Shown here: one piece after another, positions 17,201 through 28,200 of the stretch
Position numbering within the stretch: position 1 is the stretch's first letter
How the letters are laid out: every line of letters starts with the position of its first letter
From: Tomocerus qinae
Taxonomy: Eukaryota; Arthropoda; Collembola; Entomobryomorpha; Tomoceridae
Length of the DNA stretch: 64,000 nucleotides
Direction: 5' to 3'
Assembly: GCA_020055645.1 (NCBI GenBank)
Contig: CM034549.1
Location: forward strand, 22,527,930 to 22,591,929
The notes under the pieces: model-generated
What the model saw: only the letters and a program-made list of their open reading frames with translations
What the model was told of the DNA's origin: nothing
Databases searched by the model: none
Position numbers and translations under genes: made by a program

Positions 17201-18646
17201 CGCCTGCAGAGTCACCACTGTATAAATTATAAACGCATTAATTAGTTTTCTCTGTGAAAGCTTTTTGCTAAAAATACACCAGAACCATATTACTATAACC
17301 GTACCGTACCCATTAGTGCTGTGATTCGTAAATAGTATAAGTATTAATTACACATTCTTTATCTGTTGAAGATGTTCATTATAGAAAAACTAGTAGATAG
17401 ATTAAGATAAGTTGGTTATAACACAAAGATTTTAGGATATGGAAAGGTAGAATCTAAATATCATTCAAGCTAATAAAAATTACCATTGAGGGATGATACG
17501 ACGAGCTCGTGATCATATAGTATGAATTGTAGATTCCTGTTTACTATTAGATATTATATCAATAGCTACTATTTCAATACTTGCATAGGCGTCGGAACGT
17601 AATTTATCCAGGGGGGACAAAATGGCTTCTTCAGAAAGGGGGGCCACCAAAATAATAAAATATTGGTAAAACGAAGACATCTTCGCGCGGAGCGCGAAAA
17701 TTGTTTTGGATTTTTAACATTTTTTGACAAAAAAATCGCCTTCTCTGGTGCTTATGCAATTTTAGTTTGGTTTTTGGAACATTTTTAGGGGGAGATGTCC
17801 CTCCTGGCTTTATTCTAGGGGGGACATTGTCCCCCCTGTCCCCCCGGTTCCGACGCCTATGAATACTTGTTGTGCAATGTGTGTACCTGCAATTTGACTA
17901 TTACATATTGTACATAGTACATAGGTTTCGTGACATGAGGTGATTAAGAACAAAAAGACAGAAAGAAATCGATTAATCGAGGGTTGGGAAGGACACATGC
18001 CTGTGATCCGCAAGACATTTGACATTCACACATCCAAAAAGCCAAAAAAGTGTAGTAATTAACTATTGTACAGTGCATGACATTGACAATCTTTTCTCAG
18101 TACTATTAGCCTATAGGTTCTTGTCTTATCATTATCTTTATCACTCATACCTCTGTACTAATTGTAGGCGAATAGGGTAAGAATCATGGCTTGCTCAAAG
18201 ACTTGATAGAGTTTAGTTGGTGTATATTTTGTAGTTTAGTGATAAGGGAGCTAATTAGGATAAACCAGACTTGGCTCTAAGATCATGTAGTGCGACTGCG
18301 ATTGCAGTTTTGTCATCATTTGGCTTAATAACATTGACCAACCAGTGCAGTACAAGTTAGTCGATACCTTCGTTTCCTCATCCTCGTTGCTTGATCTTAG
18401 GATTATTTTTATTACTTTAAAATTAACAGTACTTTATTTTATCTACATGTCGTGCTGTGCTACTGCAGCTCTTTTCCCTTGAGGAATGTTGATACTTTTC
18501 TTCGACCATAGATATTCTCAGATTAGAAAATAGTACTGTATAAGATATTAAATAAGTAAATTATTTTACTGATAGATGGTGTTTACGATGTTTTCAGTTA
18601 CCCAGTCCAGTTATCTGCCCTCAATTAACAAGTGATTGTAAAGAGG
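14295..18646. other. Intergenic region between DNAJC16-like and PINK1 genes
   Basis: About 4.35 kb, very AT-rich, with no supported gene. It contains the inverted-repeat MITE at 17584-17861, and octamer copies at 14887-14894 (minus), 16272-16279 and 16561-16568 (plus). Both flanking genes are on the + strand, so the right part should hold the PINK1 promoter. Confidence 0.6.
17576..17869. mobile_element. MITE with 15-bp TIRs and 8-bp target-site duplication
   Basis: The element spans 17584-17861 (278 bp). Its left end CATAGGCGTCGGAAC is exactly inverted at the right end (GTTCCGACGCCTATG). Both sides are flanked by AATACTTG (17576-17583 and 17862-17869), a perfect 8-bp direct repeat. Inside each end lie G-runs (left) and G/C-runs (right) that could extend the pairing. 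There is no transposase frame, so it is non-autonomous. An 8-bp duplication is typical of hAT and P superfamilies; the termini alone do not settle which. Confidence 0.9.
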
Positions 18647-21262
18647 ATGTTAAAGGCTCTATCCGTCGCCCATAAGCAACACAGACGGACGAAGGAAATG
18701 TCTCTATTTCGACGCTTGCTATACAGTGGCCGTATTCTCATAGCTAAGTATCAACTGTTTGGAGGTCGTTTCAGCACTAATCAATTCAAATTACCGGATA
18801 CAAAGTTATTGAAAATTGAGCCTCAACCGAGGGGAAGTGGAAGCAGTGGTGGGTATAGTACAGCCAGGAACTGGGGACCTGGAATTTCTTCCAATGCCTC
18901 GAATATTACCAGATCACAATCAGTACCCTCAACCATTCAATGGATTGGACAAGAATTACACGCACATGCTAGGTTAGTTCTTTTTAATCAATCTACTCTA
19001 GAGGTTTTTAATAATATTCTTCTTATTCGTTCATAAGCTTTTAAAATCTTTTTTCATTGCCAATGCAATGGCATAAATATAATATACAAAAGTGTTCGCT
19101 GTTGTTTTCAAAAAGTAGTTTCCGTTCAACAGCTAGTAGTAGTGGCTTACCAGTGTGACTTTTAAGTGTGTGTGGTGAAGTCAATTATGTGCTCTTTTTT
19201 AAAATTTTAGGAAATTGTTCATCACGAATGTCTTAAAAAGGGTCGGAACTAATGAAGGTGTAGCACGGCAAACTACAAAAAAGGTTTTTAATGGAGATTT
19301 TAGGCCATTTTTTGCTCTGGTGGGTGTATCTCTGGCCACTGGAACTGGTTCAACTTTGCAGCAAGACACCGATTTTGATAGTCTGTGTTGGGAAATAAGG
19401 GTAACTATCAGCCACAGTATTGTTTTCTAGAATTGAGTTACTACATCGTTATATCCTAGTTCCAATTTCTAATTATATTATTTGCACAGGAATCTCTTTC
19501 TCGGAGAAAAACTCCGGTACAGTTCACTGATGCTGTTCAACCTAAAGAATCTTCTGTATCAACACTAAGATTTGGTCCATTTATGACAAAGGGATGCAGC
19601 GCAGCAGTTTATGCTGCAGATTGGAAAGAAAATCATACGGACGGAAGTCAAAATTGGCCTTTGGCTGTAAAGATGATGTTCAATTACGATGTTGAATCAA
19701 ATGCTTCTTTAATTCTAAAAGCAATGGTGAAGGAAACTGTACCTGCTCGGCATGTCGACTTGTCGAAATTTGAAGGCTTGGATGAAGGGTAATACTAAAT
19801 TCTAAACTGATTGGACATTGTTCTTTCTTTTAAGTATCTCAATAAGTATACTTTATAACTGTAATAATCTTGTCAAACTACTTAATTTCAGGGCATTTTC
19901 GAACACTAAAAAATGTCCTCCACATCCAAACATAATAGAAGTAATAGATGTTTTTGCGGACAAAATTCCTGAGCTTTCTGAAAATATTGAAAATTATCCA
20001 TCCGCTCTGCCACGAAGGCTGAATCCAGACGAAGGACTTGGGCGCAATATGAGCCTGTTTTTAGTCATGAAAAGGTAGTAATACTCCTATTGCCGTACTT
20101 ATGTTGTATTTGTGTGACTAATTTTAAAAAAATGGTTTCAACAGATATGATTGCAGTCTCAAAGCTTATTTAACCAGCAGACCTGAAATTAAATTTAAAA
20201 CTCGCATTTTAATTCTTACTCAACTTCTCGAAGGAGTTTCGCATTTGGAACAGAATGGAATAGCTCACAGGTGTGTGGATCAACAAACAAGTAGCATATT
20301 GTTAAAAGTTATGCATATGATCCTGACTCAATTAACTGTTTATTGTGGGAATTTTAATTGCAGAGACCTGAAAACAGATAACGTTTTACTTGATCTGTCA
20401 CAAGGAGACGAATTTCCAGAAGTTGTAATAACAGATTTTGGCTGCTGTCTTGCAGACAAAACTCATGGGCTCAGTCTACCTTTTCGAAGTTACGATACAG
20501 ACAGAGGTGGCAACACAGCTCTAATGGCACCAGAAATAACAACTGCTGTCCCGGGAGCCTGGAAATATCTAAACTTTGAAAAGTCTGACGTCTGGAGTAT
20601 TGGTGCGATTGCATATGAAATATTGGGGACACCAAATCCTTTCTACCGCAGTGAGAATGAAAGTATAAAAAGACTGGAAAGCAGATCTTATCAAGAAAGC
20701 GATCTTCCTGTGCTTCCTACCGGCACACACACAGTTATTCAAGGATTGATCTACAATCTCCTGAAGCGCAATCCAAGTGAAGTTAGTTGCCAACACTCAT
20801 TAAAATAGAATATATTAGCCAACTAGTTACTGCTTAGTTTAAACCAGATATAATGCTAGAACAAATCATTATTCACTGACCCAAAATGTAATAATGTATG
20901 TATGTATTTTTAGAGGCTAAGCGCTGAAACAGCTTCAACTGTTTGTCACGTATATCTTTGGGCTCCTACCGCCTGGCTGGCTACAAGAAAACGTCCGAAA
21001 CACGATGAGGTACTAAATGTTTTTTATTATTGACTGTAATTGGTACCTTTATTTCTAACTACGCTAATGTCATTTATGCATTAAAGAAAAGTGGTCGTTA
21101 ACCAAAGTAACTTTACAGATCATGCAATGGCTTGTGACTTTAACGACTAAAGTACTCTGTCATGGATCACAAGAATTGGAATACAAAGTGATAAAGAATT
21201 TCCTCCGTCGGGTCGAGTTCTCCACCGTCAAATCTGCTGTGCAATGGATACAAACAAACTAA
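18647..21262 (+). CDS. PINK1: PINK1 mitochondrial Ser/Thr kinase
   Basis: Mitochondrial-damage sensor kinase that phosphorylates ubiquitin and Parkin. Exons: 18647-18972, 19211-19400, 19490-19788, 19892-20074, 20145-20270, 20364-20781, 20914-21009, 21119-21262; phases agree, about 593 residues (human 581). The N-terminus is basic (RRLLYSGR), fitting a mitochondrial presequence. A hydrophobic segment sits at about 142-156 (FFALVGVSLATGTG). Kinase core: Gly-rich segment KGCSAAVYAADW, catalytic Lys in PLAVKMM (about 233), AHRDLKTDN with Asp about 376, and TDFGCCLAD with Asp about 399. Then come the RGGN and MAPEI activation-segment block and the NPFY...LESRSYQE block typical of PINK1. The C-terminal extension (LYLWAP-like block, then helices in the last two exons) is present. 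The ATG at 18647 is used; the earlier in-frame codon is GTG. No catalytic residue is missing. Confidence 0.94.
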
Positions 21263-21266
21263 TAAA
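21261..21266 (+). terminator. AATAAA overlapping the PINK1 stop codon
   Basis: AATAAA begins at the second base of the PINK1 TAA stop. It is too close to the coding end to be the likely signal; a further AATAAA at 21598-21603, about 340 nt downstream, is the more plausible poly(A) signal. Confidence 0.25.
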
Positions 21267-22285
21267 TAATGATTACCGCATCGAAATATTTATGTTACTT
21301 AATTTACAAAATCGATGTTTTATTTGTCCACAAGTAAAATAATTCGGAGTCAGCATAACATTATGATTGTGACTTTGTGACTGTCTTTAACCTGCTACCA
21401 GTAATAACCTTACCATTACTGTAATCTTAAATAGTTCGACTTTTGTTTGTTTCGTTACAACCTGTAAACTTATAATGTTAAAATTAAATGATATCGTATC
21501 GGTTGCTCGTATTCCGCAGTAAATATAAATGATAAAAATAGCCAAAATGATGTATTATAGTAATTTAAACGATCCTATAATATAACTATAACGTAGTAAT
21601 AAAGTCTTCCGACGAAAATCGGAGAATACTGAAGATATAAAAATCATGAAATGAATACCTACATGATTAAATTAAGTTTACTCGTTTACCTTACAAATGA
21701 ATACCTTTATCCAATGATTTTTAGTTTGTAAATCTCGACTAGGAATACTAAATAAAATTATTATACTGTGCCATCCAAAATATTACAAAACCAAATTATA
21801 TTTATGATTACTGTTTAGTCATTTAGCATCAGTGTCACGTCTCAGTTCACAAATATGTTCCTCATTTCGGTCTGATTACCAAAATGCGGATTAAACATGT
21901 TTCTTATCCGGCTTAATTCCTCCAAAGGCACTCATTCAATTGCAATGTTTGGAAATTGTAGATCCTCTGGCTATACATTATTATGCAATGCAATCTATTT
22001 GAAAATAATATTATTATACTTCCATTGCAACCTCCATGAATCACATTGCCTTATTCCTTATTATCAAAATCATAATCCTTTCGAAATGTTGCCATAGCTT
22101 GATTAGTACTTTTAGGTTTGTATTGCTTGTTTCAAATGACCGGCAAACGGAAGATAATAATGAACTTTGGGATTGCGGAGTTTTGCTCAAAAAAGTTGAA
22201 AATTGGTGTCAAATAAAGAATATTGATCTTACTCTCACTATTGTGTTCGTGATATACTGTTTTACATTGAGTGTTATCGTTTGCA
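21263..22285. other. Intergenic, PINK1 to SPAG6-like
   Basis: About 1 kb between two same-strand genes, holding the PINK1 3' UTR and SPAG6-like 5' region. Small open frames here (for example 22036-22314) overlap the SPAG6 first exon in other frames and show no family signal. Confidence 0.5.
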
Positions 22286-25200
22286 ATGGGTCCTCGAACT
22301 GTAACTGTCGGTAAGTTCGGAAACAAAAGTCTGGTAAATTGTATTTTATTGATATTCTACTGCACCATTTTTTTGTTTGCTTCTAGTTTTCCAGCAGTAT
22401 CAAGCTTCCAGAGCTTTGTTTGCACAGGCAGTTTCTGATCTGGCTGGCAGAGCTGAATGTGTTGACTCACTTCTTCAGGAAAATGTTGTGTCTTTACTAT
22501 CAACACTTCTCACAGATGTGTCACCTTCTATTCAACAGAACGCGACATTGGCCATTGGAAGGTTGGCTGGACAGTCTCCAGGTGTTGCGGAATTGTTATT
22601 GAAACAAGATGTGATTCGTAATATTCTCTATTTCAACATGGATAAAACAAATGTACAAACGTTTTCATTTTGAACGATTACGTATTAGCAAATTATACTT
22701 CTTAGTTTAATATGAAAATGTAATTAATATGAACAGAAATATTTAAAGAAAACTGCCTTGATGACAATTCGAGCTGTAGTTAAGCATTCTGCAGATCTCG
22801 CGAAAAGTGTAATTGACATAGGAGGACTGGAAATCATCGTTAGTTCTTTAGAGGAGTTTGATCCTGGAGTTAAAGAAGCAGCTGCTTGTGTCTTGGGTTA
22901 TATGGCAAGACACGAGCCATTTTTGGCTTTTCAAGTCATCAGTGCAGGTGAAAAACATGCTTATCTGCTTTGATCATGCTAAATGCCACCATCTAAATTG
23001 TCCACCTTTTTTTGTCATACATGTAAACAATCATTGTGTTTCTTCAGGAGCTGTCCCACTTCTGACTCTTTGCCTTCAAGAACCAGAACCAACTGTTCGT
23101 ATAGTAGCAGCAAGTGCATTATCAGATATTGCAAAACATTCTCCAGAATGTGCTCAGGCTTTATTAGACGCAGGTGTGATTCCTCATTTGGTTCGAGCCA
23201 CAAATAACATCGACTCTCGCCTAAAACGTCAATCTCTGAATGCATTGGCTTCAATTGCTAAGCACACGATGGAGATGGCGGAGACGGTTATTGAAGCGGA
23301 TGTTTTCCCAATGGTCTTGGAACATGCAGGACATCCGGATGAGCTCGTAAGAAAAGCTGCCTGTAGTCTCATCAAGGAAATTGTGAAGCATTCTCCAGAA
23401 CTTGCACACATGGTTGTCGAATGCGGTGGTCTTGGTGTGATTGTCAACTCGATCGTTCGTAATAAGGGAGAATCTCGACTCCCTGGGATTCTTGCATTGG
23501 GATTCATTGCGGGACATAATGGTGCCCTTAGTACATCCGTTGTCTACAGCAAAGTATTAAACTACTATACTTTATTTATGCAATGTATACTTTTCTCCGT
23601 ATACAAATATACTCTTTCGCGTATTCGCGTAGAGTAATGAATGTATTGTTTACCATTTCAAATAGAGTTTTGGTCTGTGGTTAATTTTGTGGCAATTTAT
23701 TTGCTAGGGGGTTGACGCTCTGGCTATTGCTTTGGACGATGAAATAAAAAGTCACATCGGAGCTACCGCTGCATGGGCCTTAGGGTACTTTTACACAAGT
23801 TTGATCTGTTATGTAAGCTGTATGCTTGCATATACATAATACCATAATATAGAATCTTAGATAACATACCTAGCTAGGAAAATGTTGTGCTGAATTGTGG
23901 TTTTCGGAAAGGGACATAAACAAATAATTAAAGCATGTTTTCTAAGATTTTCCCCACAATTTGAGATCTAATTCCATATCGCGAGATCTCAAATTAAAAA
24001 TAATAACCTAGAAAACATGCCTAACGTCTGTGTTCCCACATGGCGAGATTAATGGTGATTTTTATATAATTTGTATTGTGCACAAAAATACAGATAAAAA
24101 ATCCAGATACACCATCTCTTTATGCATGTACCTTGAGACATGCTCAACGTTCGTCGCTTGTTGAGCAAACAGTATCAATGACCAAAGTACCAATAAAATT
24201 AACAAATCAAGCGATTTATGATGTTAGGTGGGCACTATACATAAAGTGTACTGTACTGAACGTACAATGTAGGCTTCTACTTGTCAATAAAATACATTAT
24301 TAATCATAATGTTAAGAAAGTATTGTGTGATGGTTTCCGTCCCAAGAAATAAGTATACTGCTGCAAACTACGCAGTACTTTTAAATAAATACTTCCCTAA
24401 CCTTTGAATTTGTTAGGATAGGACTATACGACCAATGTTGAATATAATATTGCTTGAAGCTCAGTCAGGCTGCGAACCATAAACTTATCCGAATGGTCTG
24501 ATTCAAGTCACCGAATAGTCAGGTTACATGACATGAAAGTATATTGTAACATTACATGTAGTATGAACAAATGTGCACAAAATGAAGCAGGATTTAATAG
24601 AATGTTACATATCATACTATTTCAGCAGGTAACCTAATATTTGTACAAAATGGAAATGTTGATCTGTCAATTCGCAGATAGTACTAGTTCGTGTTCGTTA
24701 ACATTACATTATGATATTATAATGTATTTATCATGTAGAGCAGAAATTTATATATTAAATCGACAGTACAATATATGCAGATAAAATAATATTATACGCT
24801 ATGGTTGCAGTTGAAAGCTGAGACTCATGCAGAGAAATAAATGATCTTCAATCATGCGTGCGATGAAGTCTAGTGCTGCGTTGCATAAAGTTCAACAGTG
24901 ACATTGGCATTGAGAATGGAGTACTAAATCAAATTTATTTGTTATGTTGCCAAAATCTCAGGCAATAAGACCAGCATATGTTCAAATATTTATAGCATCA
25001 TAATAAATGTATATGTTAGCGGCAATAAGTGAATTCAGGCATTAAGCTTAATGCCTAGGCATTAAGTGTAATTTTGAAACATTTTAGTTTTTCGCACTTA
25101 AAATTTGAAAGAACATTCATATACCATTATTTCGTATTTGTATGTGAATAAGGACAATTTTAGAAGTCCAAAAAGGTAAAGATGTTTACGGTGTCATGAA

Positions 25201-28200
25201 TAAGGACCGAGTTATAGACCTTCAAACTTTTGCATAAAAACCTCCACAATGTCTTAAGTCTTAGTCGCACGCTATTCATATGCGGCATTTTAAACTCCTT
25301 ACAATGTCCTTATTTAGGAAAAAGAATATAATTGGACAAAATAAATGGTCTTCTAAATTTCTAATACTAAAAACTGGAATTCTTCAAAAATTTTACTTAT
25401 TGCCTAGGCATTAAGCTTAATGCCTGAATTCACTTATTGCCGCTAACATATACATTGCAGAGAGCTATGTAGTATCGCAAACTTTTATGTACTCATGGGC
25501 CGTGTGTTTAGGCACATTAAAGATACATTACTTTCCGCAGTAAATGATATTATACATTATTATTTATATGATACTCCTATTAATTAAAAAGTGCAAAGTT
25601 TATTTGCTAGCTTGCAAGTAATTTATGTGTAACTATCTGTACTATCTTTTGCCGTAAGCGCAAGCATTGCAAATCCCTGCTCATTGCGTAAACAGGGATT
25701 TAAATAGGTAACTATCGTAAATACGTAAAAAAGCTGGCACAGATAGGAATGACAGTTTAAAGAAATGGATTCACTTAGAGTCCATTATTTATATATTGAG
25801 TATATAATATTGCTGGGTGCTAATGTCGATTTATATATTTTTTCATGTTAAATTCGAACACTCTTGCTCTGCATTTGGTACGGAAGGCATATTGGAAAAC
25901 ACTCTACAGAACATTCAAGACATGTAACGAGCTGCGGCATTTTGCCAAAAATCCTACAAGTTAGTAACTTGAAATGAATCTTTGATAATAATACTTAGCC
26001 TAAGAACCTTAGCCTGTCATCCGTTTCGCATGTGGAGTTTTTGGAGTGGAAGATATATGTCTAAGTATATGAAAGTATGAGGAATATATTCATTTGCTTG
26101 CGTCATGGGGAACAAGAATGATAAATTAATTATACTTATGCATTGTAAGATTAATTTATTTGCTTGAGAATTTACTTGGACGGTTTCTTGAAATATTTAG
26201 GTATACACAGGAGCAGACTTTATGCGGAATTCCGAGGAAATGAAGGAGAAGGCTAAACAGGCTTTAAAAGTATGGAAACAATTTCCACTCTTTATAGTCT
26301 TCTTAAGTACACCTCGTGTATAATATTTCCCAACATTGTATAAGGACAACATGATATAACATTAAAATGAGAGATGAAAACATGATACATCAATTAATAG
26401 TAACGAACAAACAACAGTATTAATTTGCAACTTTGACAAAGAAAACTAAGAAAAGGAGCAAATAGACTTAACTAGAATGTTGGAAATAGTTTACAAAGTT
26501 TGATGTGTATGTTTTACATTCATAGATGATACTGATGAGGACGGATGACCTGGATGCACTTGAGCCACTTCTTAATGACGCTCCTCCGAAAATTCTCAAG
26601 TATATCATTGCTCAATATTCAAAGGTATATTTTTGACATATAACACTATATCATAAGTACTCTTCTCGGGTGACATTAGTCTGCATTAGACATTTTCTTT
26701 CTGTACATTTTAGATTTTCTACAACATAAATTATTAATTCTATCTAGAGTGTCTAGTCTAGAGCACATTACTGTTTGCATTTGAATTGCCCATTCCGTTT
26801 ATATATATGTACATGCGATTTGAATAATTATTTATAAGTTATAACTACCATTATTATTCTTAATAGTTACATTTTTCTATATTAAATTAATCATTATTTC
26901 CTATCTGGAGCTATAAATCGGTAGAAAATGAGGTAGATAATACTAAATGGTTACATAATTTAAGAAAAAGGACATTTTTCCACGGGTTTTATTACATTTT
27001 AGTTAAAAGGTTCCATAAGCTTTACTTCGGGCGAGCTTTCGATAAAATTTCGGATCTCCGAGTACATTTATAGCAGTTATAACATTTTGGAACTTGCGAT
27101 AAATGCCTCAATAAAGAATGTTTCTCGTTTCTTTTCTTCCATCCCATTCAGGGAGTGAATAAATACTAGCGACACTGTATCTTCTGTCAGCTTCGACCAT
27201 CTTAACAATTATTGCCTTCCAGAAATACTCTTAAACGAAATAAAGATAAGATCCTTTCTTTCCCTTATAAGTAAATGTAGAGTACAGCGGAGGGAGAGAG
27301 ATGAGAACTGCCGCCGTATGCGTGGTGTTCTTCCAAATATAGGCAAACAAAATGTATTTATTGGATATGCTACGATAATGTCCTTTTTTGGTAGTTGTTT
27401 CGTCTTGGCGGTGATCAAGGCACAAAATAAAGTGGAATTCTCGTAGGTTACAAAAGTCAGTTGTGTAGTATTTGTGTGGTAGTTACCTACAATAGAGAAT
27501 AATATTATAGCGACAACTCGATAAGGACCAAGAGAGATAGAGGATGAAGAGATGAGTCGCGATGGGAATTCCAGCACTTAATAAATTAGTGACCTTTTCG
27601 TGGGCATTTGCGCCAATTTGGTGACGTCTGCTCTGGGCACTTTGAGGAATAGACCATTGGAATTGTTATGAGGCGAGTCTGCGGAAGCTGACACGTTATT
27701 TATTGGTTGTTGTAGGAGTTGATGATTTTCTTTGATTTGACTGTTGCATTGAATGTCCATGCAATTGTTGTCCAAGTGGAAAGTGATGACAGGTTTTGTA
27801 TTGACACCGGAACCGTCAGTCCTAAGTGAGACACTGTTTAATCGGGAAAGAATTGATTCCAGGGAACCAGTCTGTGTGTGACTGTGGCTGTGACCTGGAT
27901 TCTCTAGGAGAATTCCGGTTGTGTCGCAATTTATCCTTTGCTCTGCCATAATTAGATTTCAGTCGTAGGTCTTCAGTATCTGGATCGATAAGACTATCGT
28001 GAGCAACAAAAGGTGATTGATGAGCTTCACTCCACTCTTGTTCATTAGTGGGTTGACGGGGGGCCAGGGCCAAGCGGTCACCACTACTGCCACCACCTAA
28101 TAATGTGACAGTGACACTCTTAGGCTCAAGAAGAATATGCTTCTCTCTATTTTTTACGCAAAACTTGTACGAGTAAGATGTATTCAGCTCCAATTGAAAA

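Noticed and set aside
20245-20363. Open frame continuing through PINK1 intron 5
   Set aside because: The frame stays open by chance, but HRD is formed only by splicing 20270 to 20364; the intron has proper GT and AG ends.
24094-24230. Open frame after a CAG in SPAG6 intron 5, first taken as the missing exon
   Set aside because: Its phase does not match the donor at 23784 and the peptide (NPDTPSLYAC...) does not resemble SPAG6. The segment 25887-25959 supplies the conserved block in the right phase.
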